Source: Terrirubrum sp051646285
GTDB taxonomy: Bacteria; Pseudomonadota; Alphaproteobacteria; Rhizobiales; Beijerinckiaceae
DNA length: 19,205 bases
Assembly (NCBI GenBank): GCA_051646285.1
Contig: JBOFCU010000268.1
Coordinates: forward strand, 1-19,205
Direction of reading: 5' to 3'
A model generated the notes under the pieces. It did not search any database. It saw nothing but the letters and a program-made list of their open reading frames with translations, and was not told the origin of the DNA. The number at the start of each line of letters is the position of its first letter. The stretch's first letter is position 1. A program made the position numbers and the translations under genes. Positions 1 to 6,945 of the stretch are shown piece by piece.

Positions 1-46
1 GCGTGTTGTTCCCGCAAAACCGGTGCCCACTTTTGCGCAACACGCG
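1..46. repeat. Palindromic intergenic element, rhizobial type, possibly cut by the window edge
   Basis: Two nested inverted arms are visible: GCGTGTTG (1-8) pairs with CAACACGC (38-45), and GCAAAA (14-19) pairs with TTTTGC (31-36). The centre reads CCGGTGCCCAC. The core with flanking A and T tracts resembles the small dispersed palindromic elements scattered between genes in Hyphomicrobiales genomes; that comparison is from memory. It begins immediately beyond the rsh stop codon, so its transcript could form a hairpin at the 3' end of the rsh message. No T-rich tail can be seen because the window ends here. There is no second copy in the window. Confidence 0.5.
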
Positions 47-2278
47 CTAATCAATAATCCGTTCGGCGCTGTTGATCACCGGGCGGGCGCGCAGTTGCGA
101 AATGATGGCATTGAGCTGTTTGAGATCCCACACAGCCAGATCAATGGTCGTTTCCGTAAAATCGGCCGCACGCCGGGTCATTTTCACATTGTCAATATTG
201 CCATCATGCTCTGCAATGATCGACGCGATTTGCGCCAGCGTCCCCGGCTCGTTCAAACTTTTAATGGCAATGCGGGCCGGGAAGCGTTGGGCTTTCGCCC
301 CATCAATATCCCAGCGCACATCGAGCCAGCGATCGGGCTCATTCTCGAATGCTGCGAGTGCTGAGGATTGAATCGGGTAAATGGTCACGCCCTGCCCGGC
401 TGTGAGAATACCGATGATGCGATCCCCCGGGACAGCACCTGATTGCGGCGCGAAATGGACCGGCATACCCGTCTCAAGTCCGCGCACAGGAATAGCCGCT
501 CGCGCCGCCTCGGCCTTCTTGCCAGCTTTCGGAATTTTGAATTTCAGGTTTTTGCCCTGATCGAGATCAAACCATCCCGGCTCATCCAGCGCTGACGCAG
601 GTTTGACCGGCGCTTCATTGGCGGAATCAGGATAAACGGCTTTCAGCACGTCACCGGAAAACATTTCGCCGCGCCCGACGTCAGCCATCACATCATCAAG
701 AGATGTCCGTGCCAGCCTTGGCAAAATGGCTTTCACCTTGTCATCGGCATAAACGCGCCCGGCACGATCGAAGGCGCGCTCAACAATCTGACGGCCAAGC
801 CCCGCATATTGCCGGCGCGCTGCATCGCGCGTGGCGCGGCGGATTGCAGCGCGTGCCTTGCCGGTGACAACAATTGATTCCCATGCCGCCGGAGGCACCT
901 GCCCCTTGCCGGCAATAATTTCCACCTCGTCGCCATTGCTCAATTCGGATGTCAGCGGCGCGCTGCGCCCATTGATTTTGCAGCCTATGGCGAGATGCCC
1001 CACATCGGTGTGGACTGCATAGGCAAAATCAATCGGTGTTGCGCCGCGCGGCAAGGCGATCAGGCGGCCTTTGGGCGTGAAACAGAAAACCTGATCGTGA
1101 AACAGCTCGAGCTTGGTATGCTCCAGAAATTCATCAGGATTGTCATCTTCGGTCAATAGCGCCACGGTGCGCTTCAACCATTGATAGGACAGGCTTTCCT
1201 GCTCCAGTGAGCTGCCAACAGAGGAATCCAAACCGTCCTTGTAGAGCGCGTGCGCCGCGATGCCATATTCGGCAAATGAATCCATCGTTTGAGTCCGCAA
1301 TTGCAGCTCGACACGTTGCGAGCGCGGCCCAACCACTGTGGTATGTATCGAGCGATAATCATTCTGCTTTGGTGTCGAGATATAGTCCTTGAACCGCCCC
1401 GGCACCATCGCCCAAGTGGTATGTACAACGCCGAGCGCGCGGTAACAATTTTCAATATCATCGACGATGACGCGGAAGCCGAAAATATCAGAAAGCTGTT
1501 CAAATGAAATGCGCTTGCGCTCCATTTTCCGCCACACGGAATATGGTGTCTTTTGCCGGCCCTTCACTTCGCAGTGAATATCACGGGCCGAAAGCCTTTC
1601 GGTCAGATCACGTTCGATTTTCGCGATGATCGGCCCACTTTTCTTGCCGAGGTCTGCCAGCCTTTTTGTAATCGTCTCATACGCATCGGGCATGAGGTTT
1701 CGGAACGATAAATCCTCCAGCTCGTCGCGCATTTCCTGCATACCCATGCGCCCAGCCAGTGCCGCATAAATATCCAGTGTCTCTTCAGCGATGCGCTTGC
1801 GTTTTTCGGGCGGCACAAAATGCAGGGTTCGCATGTTGTGCAACCGGTCTGCAAGCTTGACCAGAAGCACGCGCACATCCTGCGCAATGGCCAGCAGCAA
1901 TTTGCGGAAATTCTCACCCTGCTTGGCTTTGGTCGATACAAAATCAAGCTTTTTAATTTTTGTCAGGCCATCAACAAGCGCACCAATTTTGGGCCCAAAC
2001 AGCGAATCAATTTCCTCGCGCGTCGCCTGCGTATCTTCGATGGTGTCATGCAGCACGGCGGCCACGATGGTGGCGTCATCGAGTTTCAAATCCGTGAGGA
2101 TCGCCGCCACTTCGAGCGGGTGAGCAAAATAGGGATCACCTGATGCCCGCTTCTGCGTGCCATGCGCCTGCATGGCATAAACATACGCTCGATTCAGCAA
2201 CGCCTCATCAGCGTGCGGATTATAGCTCTTGACGCGCTCGACCAGTTCGAACTGGCGCATCATGGGGCGCCGGTCCAT
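47..2278 (-). CDS. rsh: Bifunctional (p)ppGpp synthetase/hydrolase, RelA/SpoT homologue
   Basis: This protein of 743 residues makes and degrades (p)ppGpp, the alarmone of the stringent response, in the cytoplasm. The N-terminal hydrolase domain shows His53, the HD pair at 77-78 (HDTIEDT) and ADRLHN near 143-148. The synthetase domain (about 240-350) carries RFKD at 315-318, the charge signature of bifunctional enzymes (RelA-type synthetases have ExDD), followed by PKQNDYRSIHT. A TGS domain spans about 395-458 and an ACT domain about 668-743. A start further upstream at 2344 is possible, but the ATG at 2278 has AGGA eight bases before it, and the family usually begins close to the MMRQFELVERV segment that follows. 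rpoZ lies upstream on the same strand, as is common in alphaproteobacteria, but a hairpin terminator separates the two. Nothing looks broken. Confidence 0.97.
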   Translation of the reverse strand: MDRRPMMRQFELVERVKSYNPHADEALLNRAYVYAMQAHGTQKRASGDPYFAHPLEVAAILTDLKLDDATIVAAVLHDTIEDTQATREEIDSLFGPKIGALVDGLTKIKKLDFVSTKAKQGENFRKLLLAIAQDVRVLLVKLADRLHNMRTLHFVPPEKRKRIAEETLDIYAALAGRMGMQEMRDELEDLSFRNLMPDAYETITKRLADLGKKSGPIIAKIERDLTERLSARDIHCEVKGRQKTPYSVWRKMERKRISFEQLSDIFGFRVIVDDIENCYRALGVVHTTWAMVPGRFKDYISTPKQNDYRSIHTTVVGPRSQRVELQLRTQTMDSFAEYGIAAHALYKDGLDSSVGSSLEQESLSYQWLKRTVALLTEDDNPDEFLEHTKLELFHDQVFCFTPKGRLIALPRGATPIDFAYAVHTDVGHLAIGCKINGRSAPLTSELSNGDEVEIIAGKGQVPPAAWESIVVTGKARAAIRRATRDAARRQYAGLGRQIVERAFDRAGRVYADDKVKAILPRLARTSLDDVMADVGRGEMFSGDVLKAVYPDSANEAPVKPASALDEPGWFDLDQGKNLKFKIPKAGKKAEAARAAIPVRGLETGMPVHFAPQSGAVPGDRIIGILTAGQGVTIYPIQSSALAAFENEPDRWLDVRWDIDGAKAQRFPARIAIKSLNEPGTLAQIASIIAEHDGNIDNVKMTRRAADFTETTIDLAVWDLKQLNAIISQLRARPVINSAERIID

Positions 2279-2295
2279 GGAATTTATCCTGCCTT

Positions 2296-2314
2296 TGCGA
2301 ACATGCTGTTCGCA
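2296..2314 (-). promoter_or_regulatory. Perfect palindrome in the rsh leader, with a weak promoter beside it
   Basis: TGCGAAC (2296-2302) and GTTCGCA (2308-2314) form perfect 7-base arms around ATGCT. The element lies just upstream of the AGGA ribosome-binding site of rsh (2287-2290). On the minus strand it follows a weak promoter-like pair: TTGCAG (2339-2344) and AATAGT (2316-2321), 17 bases apart. It could be an operator at the transcription start or an RNA hairpin near the ribosome-binding site. The sequence alone cannot decide. Confidence 0.35.
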
Positions 2315-2351
2315 CACTATTGCCGTGCTTGGGATGCGCTGCAAGCGCCTG

Positions 2352-2389
2352 TCTCAAAAAAAGTAAAGCCAGGCACAAGGCCTGGCTTT
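2352..2389 (-). terminator. Rho-independent terminator behind rpoZ
   Basis: A perfect 10-base stem, AAAGCCAGGC (2365-2374) with GCCTGGCTTT (2380-2389), encloses a 5-base loop. Read on the minus strand, the stem is followed by a T-rich run (complement of 2354-2364). It sits between the rpoZ stop and the rsh start, so most rpoZ transcripts should end here, and rsh probably has its own promoter or depends on read-through. Confidence 0.75.
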
Positions 2390-2416
2390 TTCGAATTCAA
2401 AAACGCGTGAGAAAAC

Positions 2417-2809
2417 TCATTCCTCGTCGTCTGTTTCAGCCGGCGGCACCAGCCCTTCGAGGCCGCGCAACAGATCATCTTCTGTCATCCGGTCAAACTG
2501 TACATCCGCATCGTCCGTTGAGGTCGTGATACCCTGCGCCGCGCCCAGCAACGGCACGGTTTCCGTCTCAGGCTCATCCACTTCGACGTACTTCTGGAGC
2601 GAATGGATCAGCTCTTCCTTCAGATCATCCGGTGTTACAGTCGATTCCGCGATCTCCCGCAGCGACACCACCGGGTTCTTGTCATTGTCACGGGCAACGG
2701 TGATGGCCGCCCCAGAGGAGATCATGCGGGCACGGTGGGCCGCAAGCAGAACCAGCTCAAAGCGATTGTTGACTTTGTCGATGCAGTCTTCGACGGTAAC
2801 GCGGGCCAT
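2417..2809 (-). CDS. rpoZ: DNA-directed RNA polymerase omega subunit
   Basis: RpoZ, 130 residues, is the small subunit that clasps the C-terminal part of beta-prime and helps assemble RNA polymerase; in other bacteria it also forms one of the ppGpp binding sites. The N-terminal 60 residues match the family: MARVTVEDCIDKVNNRFELV, then LAAHRARMISSG and NPVVSLREIAE. The tail is acidic, as in alphaproteobacterial omega proteins. The start is supported by AAGGAG five bases before the ATG. It lies upstream of rsh in the same orientation, a pairing that joins the polymerase target of ppGpp with its producer. A terminator follows at 2352-2389, and the NYN gene is divergent across a 270-bp gap. Confidence 0.97.
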   Translation of the reverse strand: MARVTVEDCIDKVNNRFELVLLAAHRARMISSGAAITVARDNDKNPVVSLREIAESTVTPDDLKEELIHSLQKYVEVDEPETETVPLLGAAQGITTSTDDADVQFDRMTEDDLLRGLEGLVPPAETDDEE

Positions 2810-3079
2810 GGAGGCTCCTTAACGTAAACGTTCATGAATTGGGAGCCGTGTCGTTACACTGCCCGGGCGGTGGTGACAAGCGCACGGTCCTATTGTGGGG
2901 ACATACCTGTTTTTCGTCGATTTGGCACATATTTTGAACACTATCATCGCCCATTATTAGACAATTAATGGTTCAAACTTGAAGCATGTATGCTAGCACA
3001 TTGCCGCGCGGGACTGCTGTTTTTACAGCAATCGTTCCGCCACGTTCCCGCAGACTGAACAAAAAAACTGAGGATAAAC
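2810..3079. promoter_or_regulatory. Divergent intergenic region between rpoZ and the NYN gene
   Basis: This gap must hold the promoters of both rpoZ (minus) and the NYN gene (plus). The stretch about 2925-2985 is clearly AT-rich compared with the surrounding genes. It contains an imperfect palindrome with CCATTA (2951-2956) and TAATGG (2966-2971). I could not pick a convincing -35/-10 pair for either gene. A hairpin with perfect 6-base arms, TGCTGT (3015-3020) and ACAGCA (3025-3030) around TTTT, lies in the probable leader of the NYN gene. Confidence 0.45.
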
Positions 3080-3793
3080 ATGTCGGGTCACGAACGCATT
3101 GCCCTGTTCATTGATGGCGCCAATCTCTATGCCACAGCCAAAACTTTGGGCTTTGATATTGATTACAAACGCCTTTTGGGCGAATTTCGCGGCAAGGGCA
3201 CGCTCGTGCGCGCCTTCTACTACACCGCTTTGATCGAAGATCAGGAGTATTCCTCGATCCGTCCGCTGATTGATTGGCTGGATTACAATGGCTATCGCGT
3301 GGTCACAAAACCGACGAAAGAGTTCGTCGATTCGCTTGGCCGGCGTAAGATCAAGGGCAATATGGACATCGAGATCGCGGTTGATGCCCTCGAACTCGCC
3401 CCACATATCACGCATATGGTGCTGTTCTCTGGCGATGGCGATTTCCGCTCCTTGGTCGAGGCTGTGCAGCGTCAAGGCGTAAAGGTTTCCGTTGTGTCAA
3501 CGGTGACCACCCAGCCGCCCATGGTCGCCGATGATCTGCGCCGTCAGTGCGATGAGTTCATCGATCTGGCCCGGATGGCGGACCGGCTTGGCCGCGACCC
3601 GATCGAGCGGAGCGACCGGTCTGAGCGTTTGGACCGCCCGGATCGTCCTGAGCGGACGGATCGCCTGCCGCGCTTTGTGCAGGGTGACGCGCCTGCTGCT
3701 GATGTCGTGGTCGAGCGGACGTTGCGGTCGCCACGCCCGGAGCGCCCCTCCTATGGACGCACGACGCGCGAAACAGTGCCCGGCGAAGAATAA
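3080..3793 (+). CDS. NYN-domain (LabA/DUF88-like) protein, putative PIN-like nuclease
   Basis: This 237-residue protein belongs to the NYN family, which has a PIN-like fold with clustered acidic residues and is thought to process RNA. Visible motifs are LFIDGANLY near residues 9-17 (first Asp), KGNMDIEIAVDAL near 92-104 (Asp pair) and LFSGDGDF near 115-122 (Asp pair), the usual set of NYN metal-binding acids. After about residue 168 the protein becomes an arginine, aspartate, glutamate and proline-rich tail with repeated ERSDR/RPDR/RPER units, probably disordered and possibly RNA-binding. The start is supported by GAGG six bases before the ATG. It is divergent from rpoZ, a placement I recall from other Hyphomicrobiales, and is followed by a hairpin terminator. 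No specific substrate can be assigned. Confidence 0.88.
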   Translation: MSGHERIALFIDGANLYATAKTLGFDIDYKRLLGEFRGKGTLVRAFYYTALIEDQEYSSIRPLIDWLDYNGYRVVTKPTKEFVDSLGRRKIKGNMDIEIAVDALELAPHITHMVLFSGDGDFRSLVEAVQRQGVKVSVVSTVTTQPPMVADDLRRQCDEFIDLARMADRLGRDPIERSDRSERLDRPDRPERTDRLPRFVQGDAPAADVVVERTLRSPRPERPSYGRTTRETVPGEE

Positions 3794-3835
3794 TCACAGC
3801 TGGCTGCTGACAATCATTATATCCCACTATCTTGC

Positions 3836-3869
3836 GCCTCTGGACGGAAACGCCCAGAGGCTTATTCTT
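3836..3869 (+). terminator. Probable terminator behind the NYN gene
   Basis: GCCTCTGG (3836-3843) and CCAGAGGC (3854-3861) form a perfect 8-base stem with a 10-base loop, followed by TTATTCTT. The T tract is interrupted by A and C, so termination may be only moderate. It separates the NYN gene from the superoxide dismutase gene. Confidence 0.55.
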
Positions 3870-3932
3870 GCCACCAAGCGTTGAATCGCCGCGCGTACCA
3901 CAGCGGTGACCCGTGATCTGGAAGGAAACACC

Positions 3933-4661
3933 ATGGATCGTCGCACAATTCTTTCACAGGGTGGTTTGGCCATCGCTGCTGCCGGACTTTCTGGCAAGGC
4001 GTTTGCACAAGCGCCGGCACCCGCCGCAGCGCCGCCTGCCCCACCGCCTTTCGCGCTGCCTCCGCTGGGCTATTCCTATGAAGCGCTGGAGCCACATATC
4101 GATACGGCGACGATGCGCGTGCATCACACCGGCCATCATCAGGCCTTCATCACCAACCTGAACAATCTGGCGAAGGATTACGCCGACCTTTCCAAATTGC
4201 CCGCGCCGCAGATTTTATCAGACTTGACGGTTGTGCCCGAAGCGCAACGCGCTGGCGTGCGCAACAATCTCGGCGGGCACTGGAATCATACGTTTTTCTG
4301 GGCCGTGATGAAGCCCGGCGGCGCCAAGGAGCCTGGCCCTGAATTGAAGGCTGCGCTTGAAGCGAAGTTCGGCAATGTCGCGAATTTTGTGACCGCGTTC
4401 AATGCAGCAGCCGCAGGCCGCTTTGGTTCCGGTTGGGCCTGGCTTGTGGTGGACAAGGATAAGAATCTTGCTGTCATCAACACGCCCTATCAGGATACGC
4501 CGCACATGGAAGGCCATCGCGGTGCAGTGATCGGCATCGATGTGTGGGAGCATGCCTATTATCTCAAGCACCAGAACCGCCGTGCCGATTATTTGCGCGC
4601 CTGGTGGAATGTGGTGAACTGGGATATGGCAAACCAGAATTTCAAAGAATTGATGGCGTAA
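3933..4661 (+). CDS. Exported superoxide dismutase of the Fe/Mn family (manganese-type signature)
   Basis: This 242-residue enzyme converts superoxide to hydrogen peroxide and oxygen. The N-terminus MDRRTILSQGG followed by a hydrophobic stretch and AFAQA looks like a twin-arginine (Tat) signal peptide, then a Pro/Ala-rich linker to about residue 40, so the enzyme probably works in the periplasm. Metal ligands are His64, His119, Asp203 and His207 (DVWEHAYY). Gly115 together with Gln187 (YQD) is the manganese-type arrangement, and the whole core resembles E. coli SodA more than SodB. Oddly, the position of Tyr34, the active-site gateway residue, is Phe72. The ATG at 3933 is chosen because AAGGA lies six bases upstream and it places the twin Arg at the N-terminus; an in-frame ATG at 3906 lacks this. 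Hairpins on both sides suggest a single-gene transcript. Confidence 0.93.
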   Translation: MDRRTILSQGGLAIAAAGLSGKAFAQAPAPAAAPPAPPPFALPPLGYSYEALEPHIDTATMRVHHTGHHQAFITNLNNLAKDYADLSKLPAPQILSDLTVVPEAQRAGVRNNLGGHWNHTFFWAVMKPGGAKEPGPELKAALEAKFGNVANFVTAFNAAAAGRFGSGWAWLVVDKDKNLAVINTPYQDTPHMEGHRGAVIGIDVWEHAYYLKHQNRRADYLRAWWNVVNWDMANQNFKELMA

Positions 4662-4682
4662 TTTATTATCGCCTGAAGCAAG

Positions 4683-4709
4683 AAGCCCGGCAGAAATACC
4701 GGGTTTTTT
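4683..4709 (+). terminator. Terminator between the convergent superoxide dismutase and smpB genes
   Basis: CCCGG (4686-4690) pairs with CCGGG (4699-4703), extended outward by G-T and A-T pairs, with an 8-base loop and six T (4704-4709). It sits 22 bases beyond the superoxide dismutase stop codon. On the minus strand the same hairpin could also end the smpB operon, though the T tract there is poorer. Confidence 0.75.
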
Positions 4710-4741
4710 GTTATTTATGGAGATTGCATAAACGTAGACAT

Positions 4742-5212
4742 TCAACCGCGGTCCCTGAGCAGGCGCGCCTTGTCGCGGTTCCAGTCCCGCTTCTTTTCCG
4801 TCTCGCGCTTGTCGTGCAATTTCTTGCCGCGTGCGAGGGCCAGATCCAGCTTGGCACGGCCCTGATCGTTGAAATAGATTTTCAACGGCACCAGCGTCAG
4901 CCCGTCCTTTTGCACCGCGCTGATCAATTTGTTGATCTGACGGGCATGGAGCAGCAGGCGGCGCGGGCGGCGCGGTGAATGGTTCCAGCGGTTCGCTTCC
5001 AGATATTCCGGGATATTGGCGTTGAACAAATACAGCTCATGGCCTTGCGGGCCGGCATAGCTTTCCGCAATCGTTGCCTTGCCGCCGCGCAGTGATTTGA
5101 CTTCCGTGCCGGTTAAAGACAGGCCCGCCTCAAATGTTTCAAGAATTTCGTAGTGATAGCGCGCCTTGCGGTTATCGGCGGCGATCCTGTTGCGCTCTGC
5201 GGGCTTTTTCAT
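4742..5212 (-). CDS. smpB: SsrA-binding protein SmpB
   Basis: SmpB, 156 residues, binds tmRNA and brings it to stalled ribosomes for trans-translation. The family core is plain: RKARYHYEILETFEAGLSL, TGTEVKSLRGGKATIAESYA, then IPEY near 67 and HSPRRPRRLLLHARQINKL. The basic tail GKKLHDKRETEKKRDWNRDKARLLR is the part that folds on the ribosome. Its ATG overlaps the stop codon of the upstream PaiB-like gene by four bases (ATGA), so translation is probably coupled. It is the last gene of the dapA > PaiB-like > smpB operon and faces the superoxide dismutase gene. The tmRNA gene itself is not in the window. Confidence 0.97.
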   Translation of the reverse strand: MKKPAERNRIAADNRKARYHYEILETFEAGLSLTGTEVKSLRGGKATIAESYAGPQGHELYLFNANIPEYLEANRWNHSPRRPRRLLLHARQINKLISAVQKDGLTLVPLKIYFNDQGRAKLDLALARGKKLHDKRETEKKRDWNRDKARLLRDRG

Positions 5213-5850
5213 GATGTGCGCCGCGCTTCAAGGTCTCGCATTTCCAAGCCAACGCTGGCGGCATCAGGGCCACCCTGCGACAGGCCGGCTATGACGCCGC
5301 GGCGGTCTGCATCATTGCGATTTTGACTCAATTTGAATTTCCCGGCCAGTTCCGTCACGCGCACCTCTATGCCGACAATGCCGCGCATCTGCGCTGCTAT
5401 ATAGGGTTCAGGTGCATCAGAAACAGCCCATGCATCGGCGCGCTTGCTTTCATGCTGCTTTGTCAGCTCATCAATCTGGGCACGCAACCATTCCGGTGAC
5501 TGATCCACCACCGCAACGCCACGGGCTTGCACGATGATGTAATTCCAGGTTGGCACAACCTTGCCACTGTCCTGTTTCGTTGCGTACCAGGATGGCGTGA
5601 TATAGGCCCCTTCCCCTTGAAAAACGATCAGCACTTCAGCGCCATCCGCAACCATTTTCCATTGCGGATTGGCACGGGCGACATGGCAGCGCAGATAAAC
5701 ATCGGCCGCCTTTTTCACCAGAATAAACGGGATGGGGTTGGCCACCAGCCCTGCTGCGCCCGTTGAAATCAGCAAGCCAAGGGGGTGCTCGCGGATGATA
5801 CGGTGCAGCGTATCCTGATCGTCAATGCTGAAATGCGCAGGCTGATACAT
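5209..5850 (-). CDS. PaiB-like FMN-binding protein, putative negative regulator
   Basis: This protein of 213 residues belongs to the PaiB family of split-barrel FMN-binding proteins (named after a Bacillus subtilis repressor of protease and sporulation genes). Family marks are the start MYQPAHF, HPLGLLIS near 21-28, YITPSWYATK near 84-93 with GKVVPTWNY near 97-105, and GKFKLSQNRN near 170-179. There is no visible helix-turn-helix, so the regulator label follows the family name rather than evidence for DNA binding; an FMN-dependent enzyme is an equally fair guess. The ATG lies seven bases beyond the dapA stop and the gene end overlaps smpB by four bases, so expression is tied to both neighbours. 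No strong ribosome-binding site is seen, which fits translational coupling. Confidence 0.88.
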   Translation of the reverse strand: MYQPAHFSIDDQDTLHRIIREHPLGLLISTGAAGLVANPIPFILVKKAADVYLRCHVARANPQWKMVADGAEVLIVFQGEGAYITPSWYATKQDSGKVVPTWNYIIVQARGVAVVDQSPEWLRAQIDELTKQHESKRADAWAVSDAPEPYIAAQMRGIVGIEVRVTELAGKFKLSQNRNDADRRGVIAGLSQGGPDAASVGLEMRDLEARRTS

Positions 5851-5857
5851 GGCCAGA

Positions 5858-6751
5858 TCAAGCGTTGATCAGGCCAGCATGGACCATGGCCTTGCGAATA
5901 ACATCCCCCGTTGCCGCTGTAACCTTCATCAAAGGCAGCCGCACTTCTTCATTGCTGCGCCCGAGAATTTTCAGGCCATGCTTGGCCCCGGCCAGTCCCG
6001 GCTCCTTGAAGACCGCATCATGCAGCGGAATTAACCGATCCTGAATTTTCAGCGCCTTGGCATAGTCGCCTGCCAGCGTCGCTTCCTGCAAATCGGCGCA
6101 CAGGCGCGGCGCGACATTGGCGACCACGGAAATGCAGCCAACCCCGCCAGCCGCATTGTAGGCCAGCGCCGTCATATCTTCGCCGGACAGCTGAATAAAA
6201 TCCTCGCCGAGCAAATGGCGCTGTTGCGAGACGCGCGCAATGTTGCCCGTCGCATCCTTTACGCCAGCAATATTTTTCAGCTCGAACAGGCGCGCCATGG
6301 TTTCGTTGGAAATATCGACGACCGAACGCGGCGGAATATTATAAAGAAAAATCGGAATGCCGACCGCATCGTTTACCGCCTTGAAATGCTGATAAAGCCC
6401 TTCCTGCGTCGGCTTGTTGTAATAGGGTGCAACCGACAAAATGGCATCGGCACCCGCCTTCTCGCCATGGATGGCAAGCTCGACGGCCTCGGCCGTGTTG
6501 TTTGAACCGGCCCCGGCCATTACGATGACGCGGCCTGCGGCTTCTGCCACGCACCACTCCACGACCTGCTTGTGCTCACTGTGCGACAGCGTCGGGCTTT
6601 CGCCCGTGGTGCCCACCGGCACCAGCCCTTGCGTGCCATTCTCGATCTGCCAGGCGACGTGGGCACGGAAAGCTGACTCGTCCAGTTTCCCGTCCTTGAA
6701 CGGTGTAATCAGGGCAGTCATCGATCCCCGAAATGCCTTGCGCGTCGCCAT
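5858..6751 (-). CDS. dapA: 4-hydroxy-tetrahydrodipicolinate synthase
   Basis: DapA, 297 residues, condenses pyruvate with aspartate semialdehyde, the committed step toward diaminopimelate and lysine, in the cytoplasm. The TIM-barrel motifs are complete: GTTGE at 47-51, YYNKPTQEG with Tyr111, LYNIPPRS with Tyr137 and Arg142, and the Schiff-base Lys165 in AGVKDATGN. The length is usual for the family. GGAG lies shortly before the ATG at 6751; the internal ATG ten codons later (MTALITPF) is where some relatives start, but it lacks a better ribosome-binding site. It is the first gene of an operon with the PaiB-like gene and smpB and is divergent from the lytic transglycosylase gene across 194 bp. 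Its diaminopimelate product feeds peptidoglycan, which the neighbour cleaves. Confidence 0.97.
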   Translation of the reverse strand: MATRKAFRGSMTALITPFKDGKLDESAFRAHVAWQIENGTQGLVPVGTTGESPTLSHSEHKQVVEWCVAEAAGRVIVMAGAGSNNTAEAVELAIHGEKAGADAILSVAPYYNKPTQEGLYQHFKAVNDAVGIPIFLYNIPPRSVVDISNETMARLFELKNIAGVKDATGNIARVSQQRHLLGEDFIQLSGEDMTALAYNAAGGVGCISVVANVAPRLCADLQEATLAGDYAKALKIQDRLIPLHDAVFKEPGLAGAKHGLKILGRSNEEVRLPLMKVTAATGDVIRKAMVHAGLINA

Positions 6752-6945
6752 CTTGCTCTCCTCGCTGCGGGCCGCCGTGCCCGTCTTTCAGACTCCTTTG
6801 ACCCTTAAACCGGGAGGCTGCCCGAAAAAAGGTCCAATTGGCCTGCAAAGAAAATTCCTCAGGGCTGATACGGTTAACAGTTCGCCAAGGCGGACAGGCC
6901 ACACTGTGCCCCGGCTGCTGGCCGGGCCAGAGCGGAGTTTTGCTG

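Noticed and set aside
2296..2314. LexA (SOS) operator in front of rsh
   Set aside because: The palindrome has GAAC and GTTC five bases apart, whereas the Gram-positive box needs four and the alphaproteobacterial box is a GTTC direct repeat with seven. Neither fits.
6752..6945. Promoters in the dapA-slt divergent gap
   Set aside because: A TTGACC near 6798 has no acceptable -10 at 16-18 bases, and the minus strand gives no convincing pair, so no site is claimed.
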